A stretch of 64,000 nucleotides of DNA from a virus: IMG/VR virus record IMGVR_UViG_3300037502_002960, positions 1 through 64,000 of that record, one strand, 5' to 3'. The translations under genes were made by a program, and so were the position numbers. The notes beneath the pieces are model-generated. The model had not been told where the DNA came from. It made no database searches and saw only the letters and a list, made by a program, of their open reading frames with translations. Numbering within the stretch: position 1 is the first letter of the stretch; each line of letters starts with the position of its first letter. This document shows positions 45,423 through 54,257 of the stretch, one piece after another.

Positions 45423-45842
45423 ATGAAATATAAAGAATTTAAAAATATTTTACCAAACTATGTGTTTAAGTTAGAATATTTGGCAAATCAAAATATCATT
45501 GTTGTTTCTGACGCTACTAATACGGGTTTAACTTATGGTGTAGTAGGGACAAATAATATGTATGACGTTAGAACCTATAATTTACACAGGTTGTATAAAG
45601 ATTATGCAGAAATTCTTTACTCAGCATTGGTTAAACTTGCAGAGACACCTGTTGGTGAGCGTGGCAATTGGGAAACACTATACTATATTAAATATCCTTT
45701 TGTCAATTCGGATGAAGTTGTGTACGCTGGTAAAGGCGATGACCTAGTTTATAAAAAAGAGTATGCAAGTAAATTCACATATGATGAAGTTAAAAATAAA
45801 AGAAGCGAGTTATTACCGTTTTTAGTTGAAGCTTTAGGTTAA
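45423..45842 (+). CDS. Unknown early protein
   Basis: The 139-residue protein starts at ATG behind TAGGAG. Segments include N-Y-V-F-K-L-E-Y-L-A and L-V-K-L-A-E-T-P-V-G-E-R-G-N-W. No family recognised. Confidence 0.7.
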   Translation: MKYKEFKNILPNYVFKLEYLANQNIIVVSDATNTGLTYGVVGTNNMYDVRTYNLHRLYKDYAEILYSALVKLAETPVGERGNWETLYYIKYPFVNSDEVVYAGKGDDLVYKKEYASKFTYDEVKNKRSELLPFLVEALG

Positions 45843-45868
45843 TCTTTATAAAAAGGTTGGTGAAATTA

Positions 45869-46372
45869 TTGGGAAAAATTGATAAAGAGGCAAGATTGAA
45901 GAATTTAGATAATGAAATTGTTGATTTATTAAATAGTGTTGGTGAGGTTGACATATATCAAAGCGGTTATAAAAAGGGAATTTATGATACACTAGATATT
46001 GTAAGAATATATATTAATAAAGAGTTAGAATTAATTAAAGACACCCAAAGAAATTTTGGTGTAGGTCAAACTGTTTGGGTACAAAATATCAAGTTTAATG
46101 GAGAAGATAGTGATGGATTGGCTCTTTTAGATGCTTTAGAGTGTGTTGTTGTTGAAAGTGACGATGAAACAGCTAAAATCCAGAGAGTAGAGAATAGTAA
46201 TATGGAATTTGATGTTTATCAAAAGACAGGCTATTTAGTTAATATGCCTGGTATCAAGGTGTGGTCAGACATTAATGATTTTAGAAAATTTAAAGAATAC
46301 TATAAAGAATACTTTAAGGCACAAAAACTTTTAAAAGAAGCAAAGGACTCCATAGATAAATTAATAAAATAA
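45869..46372 (+). CDS. Unknown early protein
   Basis: The 167-residue protein uses the TTG at 45869 (GGTGAAATTATTG pattern), not the TTG 12 bases earlier inside the ribosome site. It has an N-terminal helix, a central beta segment (V-W-V-Q-N-I-K-F; C-V-V-V-E-S-D-D) and a Lys-rich C-terminal helix. No domain recognised. Confidence 0.68.
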   Translation: MGKIDKEARLKNLDNEIVDLLNSVGEVDIYQSGYKKGIYDTLDIVRIYINKELELIKDTQRNFGVGQTVWVQNIKFNGEDSDGLALLDALECVVVESDDETAKIQRVENSNMEFDVYQKTGYLVNMPGIKVWSDINDFRKFKEYYKEYFKAQKLLKEAKDSIDKLIK

Positions 46373-46389
46373 TAATCGAGGTGAAAATA

Positions 46390-46560
46390 TTGTCAAAAGG
46401 TAACGGGTTTATAAGTAGAATTTTATGTAAACATAAGAGAATAAAGGTTGAAAAGGTCAAGTCAATGTTTAAAAATACTTATATGGAGCATTATGTATGC
46501 GAAAAGTGTGGCAAACACATTAAAACAGTATATAAGGATAAGAAGAAAGAAACAGATTAA
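46390..46560 (+). CDS. 56-residue zinc-knuckle protein
   Basis: TTG start with GAGGTGAAAATA. The protein is very basic with C-x-H-K near residue 14 and C-E-K-C-G-K-H near residue 40, which could bind one zinc. A nucleic-acid-binding role is plausible but unproven. Confidence 0.65.
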   Translation: MSKGNGFISRILCKHKRIKVEKVKSMFKNTYMEHYVCEKCGKHIKTVYKDKKKETD

Positions 46561-46586
46561 GGATAACCATATTGGTTATCCTTTTT
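46561..46586 (+). terminator. Intrinsic terminator
   Basis: A perfect 9-bp stem GGATAACCA with a 3-nt loop is followed by TTTTTAT. It separates this operon from the 46590 promoter. Confidence 0.9.
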
Positions 46587-46589
46587 ATA

Positions 46590-46618
46590 TTGACTTTTGT
46601 ATGTTTTTGTGGTATAAT
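46590..46618 (+). promoter_or_regulatory. Early-type promoter, variant -35
   Basis: TTGACT, 17 bp, TATAAT after TGG. It drives the 46660-48119 operon. Confidence 0.85.
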
Positions 46619-46659
46619 TGAGTTAGGTAAAATATATAAAAACTAAGGAGATGTTTAAG

Positions 46660-46875
46660 ATGGAAGAAAAAGAAAATGCTGTTGTTTATAAAACTGATGA
46701 AGGAAAAGGTTTATTTGTGCCAGAGGGTAAGAGTGGTTTGATTTTGGACGATATTGATAAAAAATTGGATAAAGTTGATGAGGATATACTTGAAATGCGT
46801 AAAACATTAGAGAAAATGCTATTAAAAACAGACAATCTTTTATCAAAATTAGAGTATAAAGCTGGTGATGAGTAA
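46660..46875 (+). CDS. Small coiled-coil unknown protein
   Basis: The 71-residue protein is started at ATG 46660, 7 nt from AAGGAG; the ATG nine bases earlier abuts the ribosome site. The second half is a heptad-like coiled coil (I-D-K-K-L-D-K-V-D-E-D-I-L-E-M-R). It overlaps the next gene by 8 nt. Confidence 0.7.
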   Translation: MEEKENAVVYKTDEGKGLFVPEGKSGLILDDIDKKLDKVDEDILEMRKTLEKMLLKTDNLLSKLEYKAGDE

Positions 46876-47617
46876 TATGTGTAATGGTTATAATTGTATA
46901 GATAAGAATGGTGTCAGACAAGAAACAGTTGATTTGAATTTAAATGTTAAAATTAAGAAAGATTTAAAGGATACAGAGGTAGTTTGCAGTGAGTGTAAAG
47001 GGCTTGGTATTGTAATTTCTGATAATAATTATACTGTCATTGATGATTTTAATAATTTATCTAACTACAAAAACCCTAGCTTAATCTTCTGTACAAGCTG
47101 TTATAACGGTGTCCAAAATAAGTGTGAACACTGTGGTAAGGTAAACGGAAGAAGTAAGATGTGTAGCTGTGATGGCTATAAGAAAGAGTTGTCAGAAAAG
47201 ATAGAAAAACGTGAACAGGATAAATGGGACAAGGCTGAAAAATTTAATGTTGTTGATTTGAGAGATAGTGGTTATGACAACATGGTTTATTTAAATGATT
47301 ATGATGATTATTTTGATGACATTGATAGTTTAATTGATTACTTACATGATGAGATTGAGGATGGGCAAACTAGTAAAGAAGATGTAACAGATATGAAAGT
47401 TTATTTTACAAAAAAGATTGGTGTAAATCTTGATGCTCATAGTATTATGGAATATGCTTGTGAAGAATTGCATGAGGATGCATTTGAAAGAATTGATAAG
47501 TTAGATTTATTACAGGATGAATTAGATATTTTTGTTGAAAAATATTGTAGTGGTGCTACTACATACATACCAGATTATAGCAAGGCTGTTGTTTTAAAAT
47601 ATTATGATTTAATTTAA
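46868..47617 (+). CDS. Zinc-ribbon-rich unknown protein
   Basis: The 249-residue protein has two zinc-binding clusters in residues 40-105: C-S-E-C-K-G with C-T-S-C, and C-E-H-C-G with C-S-C, resembling DnaJ-type zinc fingers. The C-terminal 140 residues are acidic and helical (D-D-Y-F-D-D-I-D-S-L-I-D-Y-L). A chaperone-like or nucleic-acid partner role is possible. GTG at 46865, ATG 46868 and ATG 46877 are all possible starts; 46868 is preferred. Confidence 0.7.
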   Translation: MSNMCNGYNCIDKNGVRQETVDLNLNVKIKKDLKDTEVVCSECKGLGIVISDNNYTVIDDFNNLSNYKNPSLIFCTSCYNGVQNKCEHCGKVNGRSKMCSCDGYKKELSEKIEKREQDKWDKAEKFNVVDLRDSGYDNMVYLNDYDDYFDDIDSLIDYLHDEIEDGQTSKEDVTDMKVYFTKKIGVNLDAHSIMEYACEELHEDAFERIDKLDLLQDELDIFVEKYCSGATTYIPDYSKAVVLKYYDLI

Positions 47618-47654
47618 AAATGAAAACACGAGGTGAAAATATGGAGGTAAAAAT

Positions 47655-48119
47655 ATGAAAGAAAACGTTAAAAACGATACAAGTAGGATAGGATTCAAAG
47701 AGCTTAGTGAATTACTTGGTGAAAGTAAGGATAAGATTATGGATTCTGAATACTTAGATAGGTTAAGGGATGTCTTACATGATGAGGTTGTGGGTAAAGA
47801 AGAAGAAAGTATTAGGATTTATAAACTTATTGAGAAAGCAAAAGACGATTTGACTAATAGGGGTTTAGAATATTCTTATATTTGGTATAACTTATTTTTC
47901 TATGGTGCTGGAATTCATGGAAAAATGGGTATTGGTGAAAAAAGAGAAACTTTTAGACAAGATAGTGAGATGTCTAGGTTAATGTGGATGCAGTGGTTAG
48001 CTAGTGGGTATGTTAGTATATATGAAAAAGGTGAGATGCATATGCTTAATGCATGGGTTAATGTTGCTGACGAACAGTTAAAAGAGTTTGGGAAATTGTA
48101 TAGATATATGCTTGAGTAG
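47655..48119 (+). CDS. Unknown early protein, last of its operon
   Basis: The 154-residue helical protein begins at ATG 47655 behind GGAGG. A five-codon leader (ATG at 47638-47641 region through ATATGA) overlaps its start and may couple translation. W-Y-N-L-F-F-Y-G-A-G-I-H-G-K-M and L-M-W-M-Q-W-L-A-S are conspicuous aromatic segments. No family recognised. A terminator follows. Confidence 0.68.
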   Translation: MKENVKNDTSRIGFKELSELLGESKDKIMDSEYLDRLRDVLHDEVVGKEEESIRIYKLIEKAKDDLTNRGLEYSYIWYNLFFYGAGIHGKMGIGEKRETFRQDSEMSRLMWMQWLASGYVSIYEKGEMHMLNAWVNVADEQLKEFGKLYRYMLE

Positions 48120-48127
48120 TTAATGTG

Positions 48128-48160
48128 AGTCTCAGTTTTTATACTGAGGCTTATTTTTTT
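48128..48160 (+). terminator. Intrinsic terminator ending the rightward early operon
   Basis: A 9-bp stem AGTCTCAGT/ACTGAGGCT (one G-U pair) with a 6-nt loop is followed by TATTTTTTT. Confidence 0.92.
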
Positions 48161-49435
48161 GGTCAATTTTAATATAGGTATGGTGGTTTGGGTAGTGATT
48201 TATTTGAAAAGTAAAAAATATACCCCCTCCCATGCGTGAATCTGGGTATATGTAAATTTTGTGGCACTATATGTAGATTGAGTATTTTTTAATGACCGTA
48301 CATATTGAGGATATTTAGTAATTTTTGGGTGACATTATAGTGTTTAAAAGGGCTAGAAACGTTGGTGTTAAAGGATTTTTGGTAGTTGGTGGTGGTGATA
48401 TTATGGTCAAGTTATGGTTTGGGTGAAAATTTTCAATCGTATGGAAGAGATTTTAGGGGTGGGAAATTATATAATATGGAAGATTAGGTTGGGTTAAGGT
48501 TGGATTGGGGTGAGAGGTTGTGAAAGGCTGATGTAGATAGGGTTTGAGGGTGTTTTAGGTGTGGATAAACAGGTGGATTTAGGGTTTTTTTATGTAGATT
48601 TAGGGTGGATTTAAGGTTAATGTGGAGTGATTTTGAGGTTGTATTTTTGCGTGGACGAGGTTTGATTATGGGTGATTGGGTGTGTTATGGAGGTGATTTA
48701 GGGTGATGGATGTTGACAAGAGATTGAGATAATAGGGTTAATAGAGGGGATTTTAGACGATGTTGAAAAAAGAGTGGGAAATGGGTTTTACGGATGGAAA
48801 AGGGTGTAAATGGGTGAGATTGGGGTGGGATATGGAGAAAATGGGATAGAGGTGAAAATGAACACGGAGTGTGGGAGTTGGAGTGCTATACACATTTTGA
48901 GAACTGGATTGGAAGAAAATGGTAAAAAACTACCCCTATAAGGTACGTTATAGGGACTCCCACCTGGTAGAATATGGCAGGGATAAATGGAAAATTGTGG
49001 TAACCTTGATTGGAAGATTACGGTATTTTACTGTAAGATTATACCAAAGTTTATATCTGTAAAATATGGTAAACCTTCCCACAATCGCCACCTATTGTTA
49101 ACACGGCTTGTTTGGTCTTAGACTTCCAACTACCCTTAGTAACCTCCCTTCCCTCTCTCACTAAATAACTTATAGTAACCTACTTACTTTTTGTAACCAA
49201 CCTGAACCAACCCCACAACCTCCAACCCTAAAAAAAGGACCAATTCACCACCTACCAATTTTACCAAAAATTCCCAAACTAAAAAATCCTGATCCCCTGA
49301 TCCCTACTCTCTCAGACCCTCACCAAGTGAAACGAACAATACAACTATACATCTTTTAATGTTTCATTCTCTCTAATCGCCTTCTAGCAACATCACCAGG
49401 ACAACCAACCAACCAGCCTATATAACTAAGCATAT
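48161..49435. other. Long gene-free region with opposed extreme strand skew
   Basis: No gene is supported over about 1.27 kb. From about 48160 to 48880 the plus strand is rich in G and T with almost no C (many 60-base lines hold one or two C). From about 49080 to 49435 it is the reverse, rich in C and A with few G. GATTTAGGG-like words recur (near 48570, 48597, 48700). The switch lies near 48900-49050, between converging transcription units. Confidence 0.75.
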
Positions 49436-49468
49436 AAAAAAACCTAGCGACCATAGTCACCAGGTTTT
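49436..49468 (-). terminator. Terminator of the leftward RadC operon
   Basis: On the minus strand AACCT-G-GTGAC and GTCGC-T-AGGTT form an imperfect stem with a TATG loop, followed by TTTTTTT. Confidence 0.8.
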
Positions 49469-49475
49469 CATCTTA

Positions 49476-50681
49476 TTAGTGGTTATGCGCTTCACATGTT
49501 AACCCTAATACCTTGTTTAATAGCTTAGTGTTCAATCTAATTCTTACAACGTTGTGATATTCATCTATATCATATTCTTCATTATAAGCTGTTACTCTGC
49601 TTTCAAACTCTATCTTCTCTTCTACGTCCTCTTCATATTCAATATAAACATAATACGAACCCGAACCATCGCACATTGGACAGGACACGTCCCGATAATC
49701 GTATTCCTCAGTTATGGGGTTCTCAAAATCTAACTCAATCTCTCCGTCCCCCTCGCACAACGGGCAATCTATTTCCACGTCATCGCTAAATGTTACATAG
49801 CTTGTAACATAATCAGTATATGAAGTATAATAACCACCGTCGAAATCATTTGTTATAACTTCACTCTCACTTAAGCGACCGCTTACCTCTTTCCCAAATA
49901 CTCTTTTATTTAATTCCTGGATTAATTCTAACCCTCTCTCTAATGTTTGAGTGTTTTCATTCTTTCCATAGAGCTTTGTGGGTACTAATATATTAAATCC
50001 TTCATAGTTAACCTCTTTCATAATAACCCTTGCCATAAAACTATCACTTATATTGTCAATGCTTTTCACGTCTTCCAGGTTCTCATGTAAGAAAGCCACG
50101 TATAAAGAAGTATCATAGACCGAACCGATTAAGCGCTGATTGTATCTATCTCCTCCATGATATGTTTTTTGACATGATGACCAGCTCCCGTCATTATAGT
50201 TAGTCATTCCAGCGACTACGTGAGGCATAGCAGATATAGTTATATATGCATCGCCTTCAATCTTTTCAATTGAACTGTACCAATCTAAAACCGTCTGATT
50301 AATACCCATTTTATTTAACTTCTTGGATAACTTCGTCCCGTTTTCTAATCGATTATTTATAAAGTTATCATAAGTTAAAGAGTTTAAAAACTCTTTAACT
50401 TCTTTCACTTTATCGAACTTTTTCTTTTTCTCGTCTTCACTATCGTATAATCTAGCATAATCTAAGACCCCGATTATTAATTCTTTAAAGGTGTTAAACT
50501 CTTTTAATAACTGAGTTTTAACTTTATAAGTGCCTTCACCAATATGAACCCGTTCCCGATATTCAAAATCGAACATATCACCAGCTTCTAACATAGAGAC
50601 CATCTCATCATATGAATCATTGAAAGAGATACACTCTTTCATAATATCACCTAAAAACTCAACTTTTTTACTGTTTGTCAT
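49476..50681 (-). CDS. Unknown protein with DnaJ-type zinc fingers
   Basis: The 401-residue acidic protein has C-P-L-C-E-G-D-G and C-P-M-C-D-G-S-G near residues 300-340, a CxxCxGxG pair as in DnaJ. The N-terminal 280 residues are helical and not recognised (T-Y-H-G-G-D-R-Y-N-Q-R-L-I-G-S-V-Y). It is encoded opposite to all neighbouring early genes, with a somewhat higher GC content, in a cluster with RadC. This suggests acquisition from a plasmid or another phage. Function unknown. Confidence 0.75.
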   Translation of the reverse strand: MTNSKKVEFLGDIMKECISFNDSYDEMVSMLEAGDMFDFEYRERVHIGEGTYKVKTQLLKEFNTFKELIIGVLDYARLYDSEDEKKKKFDKVKEVKEFLNSLTYDNFINNRLENGTKLSKKLNKMGINQTVLDWYSSIEKIEGDAYITISAMPHVVAGMTNYNDGSWSSCQKTYHGGDRYNQRLIGSVYDTSLYVAFLHENLEDVKSIDNISDSFMARVIMKEVNYEGFNILVPTKLYGKNENTQTLERGLELIQELNKRVFGKEVSGRLSESEVITNDFDGGYYTSYTDYVTSYVTFSDDVEIDCPLCEGDGEIELDFENPITEEYDYRDVSCPMCDGSGSYYVYIEYEEDVEEKIEFESRVTAYNEEYDIDEYHNVVRIRLNTKLLNKVLGLTCEAHNH

Positions 50682-50760
50682 TTTAAAAACTCCCTTTCGT
50701 TTTTTCCATTTTTTTGGTAAATTTTTTTAACCGCTTTTTCTAATCCCCAAACTTAAAATT

Positions 50761-51237
50761 TTATAGGTACCCTTTTTCCTTTAATGAAAGATAACTATTA
50801 CTAGCAATGTCTCCTGGTACAATTAAAGAGTCTAATAATTGAATCCCTACCAACTCCCCAACTTGCTTGAGTCTTTCAGTTACCCTTATATCTTCTTGAG
50901 ACGGTGCGCAATCCCCACTAGGATGATTATGAGCAACTATGAAACTAGTTGCATTTCCAACAACCAAGGACTTAAACACTTCTCTTGGGTGGACTATTGA
51001 ACTATTTACCGTTCCGATTGATACCGTTTCAATAAAATTCACTTTGTTCTTGGTATCAAGACCGAGAACGATAAATTGTTCCCTATCTGAACCCTCTAAA
51101 TATTGATTAATTATTTTTGCGCATGATTCTGGACTCTTTACAATATTGTTCTCGTACCATTCGATTGACTCTCTTACTAACTTCACTCTTACACTTTCGA
51201 TTTTTTTCTTGCCTTTGTTAACGTTCATTTTAAGCAC
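50761..51237 (-). CDS. RadC-like JAMM/MPN-domain protein
   Basis: The 158-residue protein consists of the JAMM fold: E70 before the active centre, and A-H103-N-H105-P-S-G-D109 with following S-Q-E-D, the metal-binding signature of RadC/DUF2466 proteins. The helix-hairpin-helix N-terminus of chromosomal RadC is missing, as usual in phage and plasmid forms. Such proteins are often carried by mobile elements near anti-restriction genes, but their biochemical role is unresolved. An ATG at 51228 is an alternative start closer to a ribosome site. Confidence 0.87.
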   Translation of the reverse strand: MLKMNVNKGKKKIESVRVKLVRESIEWYENNIVKSPESCAKIINQYLEGSDREQFIVLGLDTKNKVNFIETVSIGTVNSSIVHPREVFKSLVVGNATSFIVAHNHPSGDCAPSQEDIRVTERLKQVGELVGIQLLDSLIVPGDIASNSYLSLKEKGYL

Positions 51238-51275
51238 GTCCTTTTTTAGTATTTTAGATAATTAATATTATAATA

Positions 51276-51581
51276 TTAATTGTTAACCCACTCACTGATA
51301 GCTTGAGCAGGATTTTTTTCAAGCTCTTCTTGTCTCTCCTTCCACTCTTTAACCTCTTCATTTTTTACCATTGTTAACGTATATTGACCGTTGTCAATGG
51401 TTATTCTATGTTTAATATCTTTATGAATATTTAAATCGGTTACACGCTTTAAATACTCTACTGTTTCATAGTATTCAATAGCTACAATGTAACGACTATA
51501 TCCAATCGTTAAACCTGCTAAAATTGAAGCTATAAACCCGTATACCAAAACATGTTGACCGAACTTTTTTAACTTTCCCAT
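51276..51581 (-). CDS. Small membrane-anchored unknown protein
   Basis: The 101-residue protein has one N-terminal transmembrane segment (V-L-V-Y-G-F-I-A-S-I-L-A-G-L-T-I-G-Y, residues 11-28) and a charged soluble tail (E-E-V-K-E-W-K-E-R-Q-E-E-L-E). AAAGGAAT precedes its ATG. It is read with the RadC-like gene. Function unknown. Confidence 0.7.
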   Translation of the reverse strand: MGKLKKFGQHVLVYGFIASILAGLTIGYSRYIVAIEYYETVEYLKRVTDLNIHKDIKHRITIDNGQYTLTMVKNEEVKEWKERQEELEKNPAQAISEWVNN

Positions 51582-51768
51582 TTTCTACCATTCCTTTCAA
51601 CTTCCATTTTTTGGAAAGAGTCTGTTTCTTTTGTTTCCCTCTTTCGTTACACTCATCATAGCATTGTATAAGGACTCTTGTCAAACGACCAACCGCAAAC
51701 CCTACAGCCCCAAGGGATACAGCTACTGTAAAAAATTTACATTGTATGAAATCGGTTGCACTATACAT
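51496..51768 (-). CDS. Doubtful small membrane protein overlapping the next gene
   Basis: A 90-codon frame begins with a hydrophobic segment (T-V-A-V-S-L-G-A-V-G-F-A-V-G) and a basic stretch, but its last 28 codons overlap the downstream gene in another frame and the start lacks a clear ribosome site. It may be a real short protein or chance. Confidence 0.35.
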   Translation of the reverse strand: MYSATDFIQCKFFTVAVSLGAVGFAVGRLTRVLIQCYDECNERGKQKKQTLSKKWKLKGMVENGKVKKVRSTCFGIRVYSFNFSRFNDWI

Positions 51769-51779
51769 AGTTATTCACT

Positions 51780-52733
51780 GTTTATTCACTTTTTAGCACA
51801 CCTGTCCCCACGAAAAACTGTATGCAAACGGTTGCGCACTAGGGGTATAAATTAAAAAAACTTTTGTGTGAACGAAAATAAAATAAACCGCTTCAACCCT
51901 ACAGCCCCAACGGCTCCAGGACTTGCGACCTTGTGAAATAAAAAATACTTTCATGAAACACTGTGCAACAATGATTTTTTTTATGTATATTGATGCATAT
52001 TCATACTATAAGCGCTTTCAAGAAGGTATACCCCTCCAGGTACTGAAAACCCTACAGCGCCAAGGGATTGAAGCACTTTTACCATTTTATGTATAATGTA
52101 TATCTGTGAATATTCATTGAATAACCATACGGGGTATTTTGATCCCTTTTCTTCTATATAATAGTGAAAAATCGTAACGAAACCAAGCCGAAAAACGCTA
52201 TATAATAGAAGAAACTCGGTAAGGACTTTTTACCCATAAAAACGCTGCCTTTATCGTGACTATATTCCCACATGAAACGCTGCGTTTTCTAGTTCAATAG
52301 TCACGCGCGTTTTAAAGCCGTTTTAAACCCCTCTGAGACGTTTTAAGCCTTCAAGGTACAAACACCTTAAGCAACCTTGTTTATACCCCTTTTCAAAAGT
52401 ACCCCACGGGGTATATACCCTAACGGGGTATATGTATTTTACTTGTGAACTTGACAAAATCGAAAAAGTGTGAACCCTTACTCTCCCAAGGGATACAGCC
52501 GTTTTTTAAAATAAAAAGTTTGTGAAAAATTTCGATACCCTAGGTGGTATATAAAAAAATGTACCTATACCCCTAGGGGTATCATATGGTTAAAAAATGT
52601 AAAAAATGGTATATTTTTTTAAAATTGTAAAAAAATAACTATCCATATAAGTTTACATTATTTTACTGTAAAAAAATAACTTATATATAAGTTTCCAATA
52701 TTTACCAATTTTAAAAAAGTTATTTTTTACCAA
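51780..52733. repeat. Gene-free region with clustered short motifs
   Basis: No gene is supported. Two motif families recur. CCCTACAGCsCCAA (near 51703, 51895, 52050, with a partial CCCAAGGGATACAGCC near 52488). TATACCCC or its complement GGGGTATA (near 51841, 52028, 52131, 52387, 52407-52436 as a back-to-back pair, 52540, 52568). CGTGACTAT/ATAGTCACG (near 52256 and 52308) also form an inverted repeat. These could be operator or iteron sites. Confidence 0.6.
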
Positions 52734-53290
52734 ATGAATTTTCAGACAATTCAGATAATTAAGAATATTCAAATAATTTTAAATTTTCAGAAAATTCATA
52801 ATAGTCAGAAAATTCAAAAAAATAAGATAATTCTAAATATTTTAAATTGTTAGAATATTCAGATAATTCAAACAATTATGACTATTCTTAATATTCTAAA
52901 TTTTCTGAAAATTCAAAAAATTCTGAAAATTCAAAAAATTCTGAAAATTAAGAATAGTCAGACAATTCTAAATTTTCAAACAATTATGAAAATTCAAACA
53001 ATTCATAATATTCATATAATTAAAAATTTTCAGATAATTCTAAATAATCTAAATTTTCAGATAATCCAAACAATTCATAATATTCTAAATAATCAGATAA
53101 TTCAAAAAATTCATAATTTTCTGATAATTCTAGCAGACCAAAAATGATCCATTTTTAATTATCAGAAAATTCATAATATTCAAACAATTCAGAAAATTCA
53201 ATTAATTAAATATTCAGAAAATTCAGATAATATAGCAAGTTTTCAGATAATTCATAATATTCAGACAATTCAGAATTTTCAAAAAATTCA
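52734..53290. repeat. Phased array of degenerate 9-bp repeats
   Basis: From 52742 to 53128 the sequence divides into 43 consecutive 9-bp units without a single indel, most matching TCAGAwAAT and a few recurring variants (TCATAATAT, TCAAACAAT, TCTAAATTT, TCTGAAAAT, TAAGAATAT). After a 33-bp break about 14 more units follow to 53290 with small phase changes. It is almost purely AT. One plus-strand frame from ATG 52734 is open except for one TAG and would encode a tripeptide repeat. Confidence 0.92.
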
Positions 53291-53564
53291 GCCCTGCGAA
53301 GCTTATTTTTAAATAATAAAATAAATAATAAATAAAAAATTAAATATAGATTCTCACCCCCTTATTAACAGCGAGCCTAAAATATTACGGGTGATTTTTG
53401 AAAATCAAAAAAATTTTTTGAAATTTTTTAAAAATTTGCTTCTATTATTAACAGAAACCCTAAAAAATTACGGGCAATTTTTGAAAGTTAAAAAATTTTT
53501 AAATTTTTCTTTCCTATATAATATAGAAGAAAAAAATATTTTTAAATTTTATACATATAATCTG
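53291..53564. repeat. Gene-free stretch with two ATTACGGG elements
   Basis: Two copies of a roughly 50-bp element (near 53362-53417 and 53443-53497) share ATTAACAG, CCTAAAA, ATTACGGG and TTTTTGAAA, followed by A/T runs. A third, diverged copy lies near 63535-63590. No gene is supported. Confidence 0.7.
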
Positions 53565-53593
53565 TTGACAAAAGACAAAGATAATGATATAAT
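53565..53593 (+). promoter_or_regulatory. Early-type promoter
   Basis: TTGACAAAAGAC, 17-bp spacer, TATAAT after ATGA. It drives the gene at 53627. Confidence 0.93.
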
Positions 53594-53626
53594 AGGTTTA
53601 TAATAAAAAAACAAGGAGATGTTAAC

Positions 53627-53896
53627 ATGAAAAACATTGATGTAATTAAAGCTTTTGTAAATGGAGCAGGTAAAGGAAAAAATAAAAGACTTTCTATTAA
53701 AGGTAATAAACTGTTCGACTACAATACTATTATTTGTGAAAAAACTAATAAAGGGTACAACTTAAATAAAACAAAATACAGTAAATCAACAAGTGCCGTT
53801 CAAAGTATGTTGTCAAAAGAAATTGACTCAAATAACATTAATGGAAAAGTTACCTTGTTTGATAATGTAGAAATCAATTCAAGCGATTTAAAATAA
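53627..53896 (+). CDS. Small basic unknown early protein
   Basis: The 89-residue protein starts at ATG behind AAGGAGATG. It is basic, with K-G-K-N-K-R-L-S-I-K-G-N and S-T-S-A-V-Q-S-M-L segments of a possible small nucleic-acid-binding or inhibitor protein. No family is assigned. Confidence 0.72.
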   Translation: MKNIDVIKAFVNGAGKGKNKRLSIKGNKLFDYNTIICEKTNKGYNLNKTKYSKSTSAVQSMLSKEIDSNNINGKVTLFDNVEINSSDLK

Positions 53897-53948
53897 CTAA
53901 GGATGAAATATAGTAAAACAAAAATCAAATAGATTGGTGGACGACAAT

Positions 53949-54257
53949 ATGGAATCAAATAATTATATTATTGAAAGAAATATTAAATCAAGAGAAGACC
54001 TTTTAAATGGTATAAAATTATTACTTGAATCATATGTAAAAAGAACGAATGAATCTGGAGATGACAAATTAATCAATCACTTCTTAGAATTAATTCAACA
54101 TAGATATGATAACTTCATTGTAAGACATGAATATGTGGACGGTAATGGGCAACATGAGCCTTTAAAGGTTACAAAAATATCATATCTTATTGACCATGTA
54201 TTCACTATTAAAAAAGATATAGACACTGACAAGATTGTACTTGAATCATACATTTAA
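53949..54257 (+). CDS. Small unknown early protein
   Basis: The 102-residue protein is started at ATG 53949, spaced from GGTGG; an ATG-like start 15 bases earlier is not better supported. It is helical then beta (I-K-L-L-L-E-S-Y-V-K-R; H-R-Y-D-N-F-I-V-R-H-E-Y-V-D-G). No domain recognised. Confidence 0.65.
   Translation: MESNNYIIERNIKSREDLLNGIKLLLESYVKRTNESGDDKLINHFLELIQHRYDNFIVRHEYVDGNGQHEPLKVTKISYLIDHVFTIKKDIDTDKIVLESYI

Noticed and set aside
49436-52733. Integrated complete plasmid
   Set aside because: No replication or mobilisation gene and no flanking direct repeats are visible; only the RadC-like gene is plasmid-typical.
52742-53290. CRISPR array
   Set aside because: Units are 9 bp and contiguous with no unique spacers of constant length, and there are no cas genes.
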